A stretch of 64,000 nucleotides of DNA. Source: Circinella minor (taxonomy: Eukaryota; Mucoromycota; Mucoromycetes; Mucorales; Lichtheimiaceae). Positions 49,886-61,417 of this stretch are shown here, piece by piece (the stretch's first letter is position 1; each line of letters begins with the position of its first letter). Below the pieces are notes generated by a model that saw only the letters and a list, made by a program, of their open reading frames with translations, ran no database searches and had not been told where the DNA came from. The stretch spans positions 1-64,000 of the forward strand of contig JAEPRB010000126.1 of the NCBI GenBank assembly GCA_016758965.1. Direction: 5' to 3'. The translations under genes were made by a program, and so were the position numbers.

Positions 49886-50494
49886 TTAGATGTCCAAATG
49901 CATGGACCAGATAGTTTGTAATATGAGTCCACTGTGTGGAAAATGAGTAGACCAATGTTTATTGGCATGTACAATGCAAAAATAAAGAAGTTTCCAAATT
50001 TGATAAGAAGATAATGGTGAGGCAGGAGATGTTGATGGTGGTGTTTGTTCCCAGAAAGCAAATTTGAGGAGACAGCGCACACAAAAATGGCGAACCGTAT
50101 CAGGTTCAACAACACGAATGTGACAAATATTAATAGAATGCTTTGCGACATAATATAATAAAGAAAAGCCTTGTTTAAAACCCGCTGTAAAAGCAATCAC
50201 CACTAAGCTGTTCAAGCTCCATGTGGTTTATCAGAGTGCTAAAAAGTCTCCAATCCTTGGGCAGTAAATTTGTGATATGTAACACTAGAGTCATTGGTAT
50301 GAGGATTGTAATGTATGTGTGATGTTGTGCTAGTATAAATTGTTAATGTATTAAATGGAAAACAAGAGGAGATGTAGGAAATGATTTTGCTCACCAATAC
50401 TAGCTCTTAAGAAAATGATGATACCGTAGTTTGTTGTTGTGTCATTTCGAATCGTCGACTGCTTAATCAAAACACCATGTTCTTCTTCCGACAT
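49886..50494 (-). CDS. Small membrane protein of unknown function
   Basis: Two exons, 50494-50395 and 50202-49886, encode 138 aa. The acceptor at 50203-50204 (CTTAG) is the only one that closes the phase without an early stop. The N-terminus is polar (MSEEEHGVLIKQSTIRN). An amphipathic/hydrophobic stretch over the junction (FLRASIVVIAFTAGFKQGFS) and Cys/Trp-containing segments (RHFCVRCLLKFAFWEQ) follow, then a Ser/Pro loop and a second hydrophobic part with HANKHW. I do not recognise it with confidence. The layout recalls the N-terminal part of TMEM135-like proteins, but those are about three times longer and I see no further exons downstream, so it may be a short family member, a truncated gene or a wrong guess. 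Confidence 0.5.
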
Positions 50495-51954
50495 CGTGGA
50501 AAGCTGAAACGAGAGATTTTATGATGATAAGCATATTATCTTTTTATAAACACTCGGGTGAATAGTACAATGAATTCTATTATCTTTTCGATGTTAGTAC
50601 GTGCAAGTCAGATTCATAATGAATTTTATATATTATAATTAGTTGTTATGAATATGTAGAGTGTGCTCATGTTGTGAGAAAGAAGAAAAAACATTTTTTA
50701 TATACACATAATGAGTGTGGATTAATGGCAGTTTAATATCGCGTTAGGTACACCAATTTTTAGTATAAATCATTTTCTTCGAATGCAGATTTTAGCCGTT
50801 TTTATTATAACTGTTGGTGGTAATAGTATAGTGGTCTATATAGAAGAAGAAACAGAGATAATGAATCATTTTCAACCAGTGTATATATGATCTATATCAC
50901 AAGGAGAGTAAAATAATTGAAGGTGTATGATGTGTGCTATCGGGAATGAGTTTCTCAAGTAATATTATATCAAGTTATCATTAAACGCGGATGAACGAAC
51001 GTTATGAATGAAAAGCCTGTCAAAGCATTAAACCCCGATATGCGAATATCATGTTGTTCTCATGCTGAGTATTATTATCTTTCCTTTATTAGGATATTTA
51101 TGGCTTCAGTTATTTCGATATTTCTTGTATTACTATGTGAATAACAATTAACCATAATAAATTATACTTAGCATGACAGATAATGCTAATATAAAAATGA
51201 ATGGAGAGAGATAGTGAAAATTAGTGAAGGCAGGTGATATTCTTAAATGTATATTTGTTTAACAGCTATACATCAAAGGGCTTGCGGTGAACTAACGAAT
51301 TGTATGCATACGTTACGCCGATCATTCGGTATATTACAACCTTCTTGCACGTGTAACACATATTACCAAAATCATTAGCGAAGAATGTTGCTGTATGATA
51401 TGAATTTTGATGAACAAAGACGAAATTAATAATTGTCCACTGTGGATATCCTGATTCATAGTCATACTATTAATTAAAATAACACAAATAGAAAGAAGAA
51501 AGTGATATTATTTTCCCGTTGAGTTATATAAGTATATTATAGTCTTCGATAAAGCTTCACATTAACCGATAGTTAACAATACCTATGTGCGCTTTTACAT
51601 TCTGGGGCTTAACATTTATAAGGTATTATTTCTATATTTATTGACACAGTAATTAAACATACACAAGATTTTAAACATTATTGTTAGTTCCTATATTTTT
51701 AATAAACGGTTTCAACATACGTCTAATAAAGTATAAAGATAATGGTACGCTAAATATAGATGGCCGTGATAATCGAAATTTCTGATACAGTGGTTGATTT
51801 ACAAATAGTAAAAAGTAGACTGCGCAATGGTGATAATACAATGGAAATTATAATCGTCTTAGGTGACTACTAAATCACGGTATTGCTTGGCTGTGTACAA
51901 TCATTATAATAAATCAAATACTATCTTGGGTTAAGAGGCTCAGTCCCACCGAGC

Positions 51955-51976
51955 AAAAAAAAAAAAAAAAAAAAAC
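51955..51976. repeat. Poly-A run of about 22
   Basis: An A run immediately followed by CTAG and a long pyrimidine-rich stretch upstream of the Scd6/LSM14 gene. Poly(dA:dT) tracts of this kind exclude nucleosomes in fungal promoters. Confidence 0.8.
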
Positions 51977-52125
51977 TAGTTTATTTTTTTCTTCTATTTC
52001 TTTTGTACACCCTTTCCTTCTCTCTCTTTCTTTCTTTTTGTATTCTTACAAAGTCTTTATTAAATCAAGTCAACGCAAACCAGACACAAACACACTCACT
52101 TTTTTCTTTCTTTTCTTTCTCTCCT

Positions 52126-52151
52126 ACACACACACACACACACACACACAA
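52126..52151. repeat. (AC)n microsatellite
   Basis: Thirteen AC units, 65 bp before the Scd6/LSM14 start codon. Confidence 0.9.
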
Positions 52152-52215
52152 ATAACTCCAATTATTTTCTCTTTATTTTTATTTTTGTTTAAAGAAAAAA
52201 AATAAAGGTCCCATT

Positions 52216-54470
52216 ATGAGCGGTGCACGGTTCATTGGCTCGAAAATCTCGGTAAGAATTTATAAATATATTCTTCGCGCCCACCCCTTCTTGGCAATCT
52301 TATAAAGTCTTCTTAGAACACAACTCACAAAATAAAAATTGTAGCTTGTTTCGAAAAGCGATATACGTTATATAGGTGTTTTACATGATATTGATCCCCA
52401 AAATGCCACTTTAGCTCTTGAACAAGGTAAATATGCCATTTTAATAAGTCATTAAATTGGGGATAAATTACATTTATAAGCAATGAAAACAATGGAGGAA
52501 TAGAAAAATAAAGGGGGAAAAGGTCATTGGAGCTAGATGGGAATGGAGGGAAAGAGAGAGAGAAAAAAAAATATTACAATATATGAATGTCTCATTATGT
52601 TTTATATTCTGTATAAAAAGTCGTGTCTCTTGGAACTGAAGGAAGACGGGGTGGAAACCCTATGGATGAAATACCGCCTTCAGACAATGTATTCAAATAT
52701 ATTGTATTCCGAGGATCGGATGTAAAGGATTTACAGGTGTTTGAGGGTCCACCTGCTGCTGCTCCTGCTCCTCCTACAGTAACACCAGTACAACAGCAAC
52801 AACAACCTTTTACGGCCAATGACCTTGTAAGTACTCGTGCCGTGTGAAGGTATAAAAAAATTGGTTTTAAACCTTAATAATTTATTTGAATACTTAAATA
52901 TAGAACACGAGTAACTATTACCTTCCCACCATTCAACAACAACAACAACAGTCTGCGTTCCCTCAACCTCAACCTCCTCAACAGCAACAATTTTCATCAT
53001 ACCCACCACCTTATGGATTTGATCCTTATCGTCCACCCCCTATGATGGGTTTCCAAGGATATTATCAACCTGGTCCTCCTCCAATCCCTCAACAACAACC
53101 ATCATCATCCGCATCACCACCTAACTTGATGCTAATGCCTGAACCTGTTCATCAACCACCAGCTGAATTCCCTTTACCTTCATTAATGGCACCTACTATG
53201 GAAGTACCACATGAAATTCCAATGACCACAACAACAACGCAACAACATGACCATCATCATCTTCCTCCTAATGTTAAAGAAGACCCCATTTATCCGGAGC
53301 AAACTCAGCAACAGCAACAGTTACCTTCACCACCTCAAAACCACCTTGAACAACATGCTATTATTGCTCCCAAACCCGATTTAAAGGATGATGGGCCCAT
53401 GACACCTAATAAGGAAGATGAAATGATTGTTGGAGGAGGGGGGGAAGGTAGTCGAAAGATGAGTTCATCCGATGAGATAGCTTCTTCTGTTGAAAAACTC
53501 GCAAAATCGGTGAGTGAATTGGGTGTTGCTAGTACCACGAATGGTAAAGAACAACAAACAGACCAAAAACCTATTAGTACTGTTACTACTACTACTATTA
53601 CTACAACACCCGATACGAGCTCTAACGACAATAGCAAAGATGTAAATACCACTACTGTTACTGCTATTGCTGCTATTACTGCTACTAATGTACCACGAGG
53701 TTTGTTATTACTGTGCTTCTTTATATATATTTATAAATAAAGAAGATTACTAACGATTTATAAACAATAGAAAAACGCCAATCACGAAATGGATCGTCAA
53801 GACCTACACGTAACAATAGTACCAGAAAATATTCTTTGACAACAACACCATCAACAACAACAAAAAGCGGAGCTGTGGTTCCTTCACAGGACTTTGATTT
53901 TGCTTCATCCAATGCAAAGTTTGATAAAGAGCAAATTTTACGTAGTTTATATACCAACAGCAACAATCACCATAACAGCATCAATAATAACAAGAATAAC
54001 AAGAATAAGGAGAACAAAGAAAAAGAAGATCAAACAATCAAAAAGAATAATAAAAAGAAGTCTCAACAGGAAAACAAACAACGACAGCAACAACAGAAAG
54101 AAATTATTATTCCTGAACCTGATAGTTATTATGACAAGTCCAAGAGTTTCTTTGATGATATATCATGCGATGCCAAAGAAAGGGCTGAATTGAAAAAATC
54201 AGGGTATGTGATACATACATTGAAAAGAACGTACTTTTCTTACACTCCAAGGATTATATTAGAATACTAAATTAATTTCTTCATTATTATTATAGTGGAG
54301 ATGATTATCGCAAGAAACATCAACAAGAACAGAAATTGAACTTGGAAACCTTTGGAGAAATGTCAGTTGAAACCACTGGTCGTCGTGGAGGACGTGGAAG
54401 AAATGGCAGAGGTAGAGGTGGTCGTGGTGGTACCCGAGGTGGACGTGGTGGTGTACACGTTCGAGCTTAA
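52216..54470 (+). CDS. SCD6: Scd6/Sum2/LSM14-family mRNP (P-body) protein
   Basis: Six exons (52216-52251, 52345-52426, 52621-52826, 52904-53699, 53771-54203, 54296-54470) encode 575 aa. The N-terminal LSM14-type Sm fold (about 1-85) shows [32 protein letters not shown] and [15 protein letters not shown] long Gln/Pro/Thr-rich region follows. The DFDF box sits near residue 414 ([18 protein letters not shown]), the FFD box near 491-505 ([13 protein letters not shown]), the TFG box near 531-537 ([10 protein letters not shown]), and the C-terminus is RGG-rich. This is the full LSM14/Scd6 order. Such proteins repress translation through eIF4G and recruit decapping factors and Dhh1/DDX6 in P bodies. 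The low-complexity middle is longer than in yeast Scd6 (349 aa in total). Phases close at all junctions. Confidence 0.95.
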
Positions 54471-54865
54471 ATGAATGATAATAATAATCATAATGATAAT
54501 TCTATTTTGCTATCAATAACTATAATAATAATAAATTCGCTGTTTTGGATGAAATATTGATTATGCTTTTTAGTTGGTATATTTTAAATGACACTATTGT
54601 TATTATTCTATATTTGAATATATAAATAAGTTTATTGATTACATTCATGTCGTGAGGATTTTTGTCTCACATTAATAATTATATATTATACAGCAATAAT
54701 AATGAGAATGATTTTACAATTACGTATAAAAAAAACAAAAATATTTCGCTAATGTGTTATTACTTGTTTCCTTGAATTACATTATATAAACATGTAAAAA
54801 ATGAAATATAGTACCTTCTGATAGGATAGTAGGAGTAATAATTAAAGTATATACATAACATTTTA
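54471..54865. other. Short spacer between convergent genes
   Basis: 395 bp holding the 3' UTRs of the Scd6/LSM14 gene (+) and the metallophosphoesterase gene (-). It is AT-rich and no gene is seen. Confidence 0.7.
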
Positions 54866-55892
54866 TTAAAGATCAAATACAACAGGATGTTGACTCGGCC
54901 TATATCGTCGATCACAAGTACACGCGTTAATCATTAAAGTCGATTCATCTTTAGTCCATTGCCAACCATGATCTTCATGAATATGACCAAATAAATGAAC
55001 GCGTGGTCTGATTGTTTCAACTTTTTCTAAAAGCCTGGGACAACCGACATGACGACCATCTCGAGCAATGCGATCATTATAACCATAGGGTGGGGTATGA
55101 GTGACAAGTATATCAATGTCTTGGGGAATCTTTTCCCATATTTCTAATAAAAGAATATTTTTATGCTATTAAACAAAGGGTCATTGAAATAACTTCTTAT
55201 TATTTACCTTGTAAATCATGTAGCATAAATGCTCCTCCAATATGGTATGGGGCTATTATTTGTTGTATCTATCGTTAGTTTGTGTAGCGTTACGCTCATA
55301 GTATATATATATATTATAGCTGTTACTTTATAAGAACTTACCATAAGGACTCACAAACATTTTATAACCACCAAATTCTGATGGTAATTGAAATGATTCA
55401 TGTTCCAAATATAAAATACCGGCAAGATCCATTTTTGCTAATATCTCTTGTTTATGTGAAATATATCCAAAATTTTCATCGAGAATATGATCATGATTTC
55501 CTGCTGTAATAATTTTGATTCTATACGTGAAATATATATTATAATAATAGGTTAGTAAATGAACAGATGTATACATAATAAAGAAAACTTACTTGTGTGG
55601 TAATGATTGAATCCATTTTATAGTTTTATCAAACTCATCTGGCATACTATATCTTGTTAAATCACCTGCATGTACTACATACAAAAATAATTGATTATTT
55701 GTGTTTTAATAATAATAATAACAATAACAATAATATTTAAAATAAATGTTTTGTTGATAGTTTACCAAATACGTCACCATCTGGAATAGGAAATGAAAAG
55801 TTCGTTTTTCCATGAGTATCGCTAACACAGACGAATCGACAGGAGGCTTGTTTATGCTTTAAATTATCACTAGAATCAGTAACATAAATCAT
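54866..55892 (-). CDS. MPPED-type calcineurin-like metallophosphoesterase
   Basis: Five exons on the minus strand (about 55892-55767, 55674-55593, 55520-55342, 55252-55208, 55143-54866) encode about 236 aa. Metal-binding motifs appear in family order: VCVSDTHG (D, H), DGDVFVHAGDLT (GD), TAGNHDH (GNH), LVTHTPP and FGHIHEDHGW (GHxH). This set and length fit the MPPED1/MPPED2 (239AB) group of phosphodiesterases. The substrate in fungi is unknown; animal members hydrolyse cyclic nucleotides weakly. By my coordinate count exon 1 is one base short of the phase needed, in the short A run at about 55791-55800; this is either my miscount or a one-base indel, since the protein motifs on both sides are intact. 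It is divergent from the RAX1-like gene, sharing a 335-bp promoter region. Confidence 0.88.
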
Positions 55893-56227
55893 TTATTAAA
55901 ATTCTATGTATCTATAAAGAAAAAGGAAAAAGATAGAAACAAGGGAGCAAAAAAAAACAAGGAAAAAAGAAAGGGAAAAAAAAACAGAAGCCCCATTTTA
56001 TTTTTATTACTGCGGTTTTTGTTATTATTATTATCATAATGAAAGAAAAGAGGCGGGGATCATTCTGAGCCTTTGATGTTACTTTTTTTCTCCTGGTTCT
56101 GTGGCACCTAATATAATCACTTTTTTTATATTATTATTTTTTTTTTAAGACAGATAGAATCTCTCCTTCTCTTTTCTTTATTATTATTATTATTCTAATT
56201 CTTTTTTTTTTCACTTGATAAAATCAA
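55893..56227. promoter_or_regulatory. Shared divergent promoter region
   Basis: 335 bp between the metallophosphoesterase gene (-) and the RAX1-like gene (+). A-rich on the left, T/pyrimidine-rich on the right, with two ATT repeats. No specific factor site was identified. Confidence 0.5.
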
Positions 56228-57504
56228 ATGACATCACCTTCCTTTCATAATGAGTTACCAACATTGGAACAAGTTTTAACTCGTAAAACATTACCTCCAG
56301 TATGTTTATATAATCTGTACATCATCATGCGTGATCGTTTACACATGGAAGAAGTATTAGATTTCTATCTCGACGTACAACATCATGAGTTACTTTGGCG
56401 TCGTTATGTAAAAACAATGAGACGATCTGGTTATTTGACTGAAGAAGATTTGGCTGATGGTATTCAATCCCCTCGTGTTTTAAGTCGTTTATCACAAGTT
56501 AGTTCTGTTGACGAAAAAAGTAGACCCACTTCTTCACCTTTATCTTCAACCACTACATTAAAAAAAACATTAGCACCACCAGGTCAACTATTACAGCAAC
56601 AACAACAACAACAACAAAAACCACGATTAGAAGAAGACTTTTTAGAAGATTCTTTTGTACCTTTAGAACGACCACCTTTGGATCAAACACGTGAAAGATT
56701 ACATCAAAAAGCCATGTTAAACCGACAAGATTTAACTGATTCAGCACAACGTATTTTATTGAAATATTTAGTTCCTTCTGCATCAAAAGAATTGACTCAA
56801 CTACCACAAGAATTAAAAGCAAATATGCGCCGACAAATGGAAGACGGTGGACGAGATGATCCATTAGTATTTACGGATGCTAAAGAATATTTATTTGAAT
56901 ATATGCGACGAAGTGCTTTTCCTAAATTTTTACGATTAAAAGTTTGGGGTAATTTGACTCTATGGCAACAAATGCTTCGATTAGTAATTGGTTTGATTTC
57001 CTTGTTGGCAGGACTTACAGTTGCATTTAGTTTAATTTTTCTTGGATATCCTCAATGGGGTGTTCGATTTTGGGTAAGTAGAGAAAAACATAAAAAAATA
57101 TATATATATTTATTTGAAGTATTATGTAAAATTCAACATGGACTGATTTTGATATGGTATTATTAGATACTCTTACCCCTTTGGATTGGTGTTTTGAATA
57201 TTTCATGCTTCTTGACAGGATTAGATCCAATTTGGGTTCTTATTTTTAATGTCAGGTAAAAGAAAGGTTTTTTTTTTTTTTGGGGGGGGGGGTTTATACA
57301 AATCACTAAATGAGTGTACTGACGTGTTTGTTTACTATGGATTTATATTTTAGTGAAACAACAACATTCCGATTTAATAAAATAAGACAATCTCAAGTGA
57401 AAAGAATATTATGGTCACGGTCATTATGGCTGTTAGCTATAACTATTATAATAGCGATCATATTAACCATTATTTTTGCTGGCGTACCATCAAAACGTTT
57501 GTAA
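56228..57504 (+). CDS. RAX1: RAX1-like RGS-domain membrane protein
   Basis: Three exons (56228-57073, 57167-57255, 57354-57504) encode 361 aa. An RGS fold is recognisable in two parts: LPTLEQVLTRKTLPPVCLYN with FYLDVQHHELLWRRYV at the N-terminus, and SAQRILLKYLVPSASKEL with TDAKEYLFEYMRRSAFPKFL later. They are separated by a Ser/Pro-rich insert with a Gln run (about residues 80-160). Three hydrophobic segments follow (IGLISLLAGLTVAFSLIFLG; the exon 2 segment; LWLLAITIIIAIILTIIF). RGS plus C-terminal membrane segments is the layout of yeast Rax1, which with Rax2 marks bud sites; in filamentous fungi the homologue is linked to polarity. Whether it accelerates G-alpha GTP hydrolysis is unknown. 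The identification rests on architecture and motif similarity. Confidence 0.85.
57268..57292. repeat. T14-G11 homopolymer junction in an intron
   Basis: A T run passes directly into a G run inside the second intron of the RAX1-like gene. Such stretches are unstable and prone to sequencing error. Confidence 0.7.
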
Positions 57505-58746
57505 TATCACTTTTACTTTTACTCATTCTACTACTACTAGTAAAGTAATAGTATGCTGTTGTTATGTATATTATCTCTATCTCTTTATATATATATATAT
57601 ATATATATATTGACCTATTATAATTTCAAATCAATCAATACACTTATCAACAGCTCCCCTTATTGTACCAACTTTATTTCTTTCTTTCTTTCTATTTTTT
57701 TTTTGTATACCACAATTCATGTTATCCCTTTTATTTTCTTTCTTTACACATTAAACTTCTGTTACGATTTATTATTTTTATTATTTAGATTCTTATCCCT
57801 CCCCCTCAAAAAAAACCAACCAATGATACTACCTTATTCTTTTTCACACTACACATACATTTTGTTTGGTTTCTTTGTCTTACAAGATGAAATAGGATAG
57901 CGATGATCACTGTACTACATTTACTTTTTTATTATGAAAAGAATTTCTTACCTCTATATTAATTATTTACTTAGTGCGCTATAGATATATATAAAAACAA
58001 AAACTTTATTTATCATTCATGATTTATTCGGTTACCGTGGTGATTTGAATAGATATAATAAAAGGGAAGAAGGGGTAAGAGGAAGGGAAAAAAACAGGGG
58101 GGGGGAAGTGCAATATATGTACAATATATATATATATATATATATATTATAAAAAAAGTAAAAAATATGTATAATACATGCAACTGTTTCTGTATGTTTG
58201 CGCGTGATGTAAAAAAAAAACGATCGTGTGAGAGCATATGTCTTATCCACCATCATAATTTATCCGTTATAGGTTAGATACATAAAAGAATGAAAAAATG
58301 GCGTTTATCGTCATTGGCTTTTACAATATGATATAGAAAGATGTAGTAGGCTATTACATTATATTTCTCTCATTTTTTTTAACGCCTTCGTAGTTACTAT
58401 AAAAATAAATACTAGAAATACAATTTGATCAAGATGGGAATTAATTAGAGAAAAAGAAAAAAGTGTTGATGACCATGGATGTATTCTTTTACTGCATATG
58501 AATAACTAAAATAATATCTGTATATATATGCATTACATGTACATTCAAATAGTATATATCAATCATTACCTATTCACTTTTTTTGTTTTGTTTTGTTTAA
58601 ATTCTCTCTTTTCTATTTTCTATTTTCTATTATTTGTTTTTTTATTCTTTTTCTCCTTCTAATACTTGATTGTTTATATACCACACTTTTTTTTTGTCTT
58701 TTCACATAAAAATTTACACAATCATTATCATAGATACCTAAAAAAA
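57505..58746. other. Intergenic between RAX1-like and tetraspanin genes
   Basis: 1.2 kb with T/pyrimidine-rich blocks and two (AT)n tracts (57579-57610, 58123-58147). Open frames here are hydrophobic translations of T-rich DNA. No gene was recognised. Confidence 0.6.
58123..58147. repeat. (AT)n microsatellite
   Basis: About 25 bp of alternating AT. A similar tract lies at 57579-57610. Confidence 0.85.
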
Positions 58747-60240
58747 ATGGAAACAGTGATAGGCTCTTCTTCAAGACAACCACAGCATCATTATAATTAT
58801 CAATTTCCTTCTGATACTACTATGGAGCAACAAAATCTTCCGCGACCTATATTACCATGGATATCCTCTACAGATAATGTAAATCGAGGACCTACAGCAA
58901 GTACCATTTCACATAATTCTATGAGTTCAACGACTGCTACAAGCGTTCACTTGATGAAACATTACGTTCAGAATCATAATGGAGAACGTAAAATGCGATG
59001 GTCTACCTTTAAGTGGTGGATTATTTTGAGTAATACTCTCGTAAGTAATAAATAGTGTATAAATTTATCTGATTAAAAAGAAATGATATAGGATATTAGA
59101 CTTTTTAATATCATTATAATATGTTAATCATACTTCATACAGTTATTTTGTTACGGATTAGGAATCTTACTCTTGGCAATTCTCACATTTGGGAAATGTA
59201 AAATACATCATTACTATTATTATATTAGAATAGAAAGAGAAAGATACTATTCAATATTGTAAACAAAAATGCTGATGATGATATCTTCTATTTTTAATTT
59301 TTGTAATCTAGTCTATCTTCGTGCGGATGTTTTTATTGTGGGTCAAAAAACATTACTAAATAGTAAGTAATTGTATGTAATGAACTTTTTTTTTCCTTTT
59401 TCAAAGCACATGATATGAATAAACAATAACATTTGTATATAATAGTGATGACAGCAACCGGTACATTATGTGTTTTTACTGCACTAGTTGGCTATGTTGG
59501 TATCATTCTTAATAATAGAACTGTTCTTACTTGTTATAATTTACTTTTATGGGTTACATTTGCAATGGTTGCATCCATTGGATATGTTTCCTATCGTAAA
59601 AACAAATGGAATATTGATGGTAAATTATCTTATCAATGGCATTATGATCTAACATCCAATGGTCGTACAAGAATTCAAGCCAATGTAAGAACATTTCTCA
59701 TTTATACTTTTTTTATGTTTGATGGATAAAATATACAACAGTCAATAATAAGATTGAAGAAATATAGTACCAAACTAATCAACTATTATATGATATCATA
59801 TATATAGCTTCATTGTTGTGGATATAAAGAATTTACCGATTTTCATGAAAAGTCTAGTTTATGTTTTCCTAGAACCATTTTACCAGGATGTCGATTCAAA
59901 TATACTCAATTCACTCGTCAAGCATTATCCACTTGCTTTATCGCTGCATTTTCAATTGTTCCTGCTCATTTATTTGTTATGGTATCAGCATTACTATGTT
60001 CAAATCATGTTAATCGTAGATTTGGTAAAGGGTTACCACCGAAAATTTATCGATTAGATTATCGTGGCATCGTTGCAGGTTTGTCTAATCTTTTATTGTT
60101 ATTAATATTCTTTTTTTTTTAATATATATATAATATTAAATACATACTATATATAATTAGGTACACCTACAGGAAGTACTCATAATTTGTTCAATGATGG
60201 GATTTCTCAACGACCATCATCTCATGTCCCGCTTAATTAA
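58747..60240 (+). CDS. Fungal tetraspanin
   Basis: Six exons (58747-59040, 59143-59197, 59312-59362, 59446-59684, 59808-60078, 60161-60240) encode 329 aa. After a polar N-terminus of about 90 residues come four TM segments: ILSNTLLFCYGLGILLLAIL, TATGTLCVFTALVGYVGIIL, LTCYNLLLWVTFAMVASIGY, and TCFIAAFSIVPAHLFVMVSA. The large loop between TM3 and TM4 has the tetraspanin signature CCG (Cys216-Cys217-Gly218) and two more Cys (232 and 241) for disulphides. The long cytoplasmic N-terminus resembles the Tsp2/Tsp3 class more than Pls1, but this is inference. Tetraspanins organise membrane microdomains and in fungi act in penetration and polarity. The gene converges on Mog1, with only 182 bp between stops. 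Confidence 0.9.
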
Positions 60241-60422
60241 CCTCATAATAATAAATACCATCAGTTGTTGTAAAGTAACCACCCTTCCATTATTATATCT
60301 CCTTTTTTTTTCTCTCTCCTTTATCATAAGGTAATAAAATACAAGCTTTCTTTCTCTTTTTTTTTATTCTAAACTACACGTTACTCTTTCTTTATCCCTT
60401 TTTTTGTCCTGATCCTTTTGTT

Positions 60423-61288
60423 TTAACAAAAAAGACTCCAATCATTTACTTGTAAGTGGCTTAACACTTCTTGTAAATGTTTTTCTACATCAAGAATTGT
60501 TGTATCTTGTTGTTGTTGTTCATCACTGCTTCCAGGTGCAATTAACACAGGAGCATTGATTGAAATAACAAGATCTGTAGATACTTGTTCCAATCTAACT
60601 ACAGCCATCATGATTTCAACTGTATTATAAGCCATCTTTTTGGCTTCATCAAACTTGGCTACCTTTTGACTACCATGTAAAATATGAACTAACGTAGTGG
60701 ATGGTCTATGAAAAAAAAAGTTGAAGAGGAAAAATAAAGATGTTAATTATATATATACAAATATTGTAGAGTAAAACTTACTGAAGTCGAGGTGTTGTAG
60801 TTTCAGGCGAAACACGTTGAAGATTTACAATCTCTGAGGAAACAGCATCATTGTCTCTTGCCAGTTGTTCGAAATGAAGTCTAATATTATTAACATTTAC
60901 TCAAAGTTCATTAGTTCAAAGATTGTTTTTTTTTTGTTTTGTTTCTTTGACAAAGAAGAGAATGAGGAAAAAAAAACATACTTAGCAATAGTTTCGTCTT
61001 GTGCTTCAACAGGTTCAAGCAATTCAATAATTAAACTTTGTTGTGTTTCTGTATCAATAAATACTTCTTGATTGTCGGGGATCTGTCGAACTTGACTATA
61101 GTTATATTAGATCATAGTTTTGATTAATAAAACAAAGTTATTATTTTCTCAGCACTACCACCCTATTTATTTCTAAGGAGGTATAGAAAAGAGAATAACT
61201 TTAATACGTATATACTATACCTTGCATCAAGAAACGATTTAGCTACGACGCAACTAATGGCGCCACCATAAAGTTGTCTTGATTCCAT
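60423..61288 (-). CDS. MOG1: Mog1, Ran GTPase-binding nuclear import factor
   Basis: Four exons on the minus strand (61288-61221, 61095-60982, 60880-60782, 60705-60423) encode 187 aa, as expected for Mog1 (human 186). The N-terminus has the family signature: LYGGAISCVV, FLDASQVRQIPDNQEVFID and SLIIELLE. A helix LHFEQLARDNDA, the strand segment TTLVHILHGSQKVAKF and a C-terminal VEKHLQEVLSHLQVNDWSLF complete the Mog1/PsbP-like alpha-beta fold. Mog1 binds Ran, helps release GTP and supports nuclear transport. In the promoter, three copies of a GCGC-ACTT-TA motif are seen (listed separately). Confidence 0.93.
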
Positions 61289-61352
61289 TGTTAGAAAAAG
61301 AAGAAGTTAGAGTTAAAGAGAAAAAAAGCGTTGCTTGTCGCAGTAACAGACT

Positions 61353-61417
61353 GCGCGACTTTTTAAACTAAAAAATTCATGCGCCACTTCTATATATAAG
61401 AAAAGCGCGACTTTTTA
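61353..61417. promoter_or_regulatory. Repeated GCGC(G/C)ACTT(T/C)TA motifs upstream of MOG1
   Basis: GCGCGACTTTTTA occurs at 61353-61365 and 61405-61417, and a related GCGCCACTTCTA at 61381-61392, all within 130 bp upstream of the MOG1 start and in the same orientation. The second is preceded by AAAA, giving AAAAGCGCGA, similar to E2F/MBF-type cell-cycle sites. TATATATA (61391-61398) lies between copies. Confidence 0.5.

Larger units (their letters stand above)
50495..52215. other. Intergenic between divergent genes
   Basis: Promoter regions of the small membrane protein (-) and of the Scd6/LSM14 gene (+). A 22-A run (51955-51976), long pyrimidine tracts (about 51985-52130) and an (AC)n repeat (52126-52151) stand just before the Scd6 start and are probably in its promoter or 5' UTR. 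No gene was recognised. Confidence 0.6.

Noticed and set aside
49843..50196. Hydrophobic minus-strand frame overlapping the small membrane protein gene
   Set aside because: It has no upstream exon in phase, while the alternative frame joins cleanly to an ATG-containing exon at 50494.
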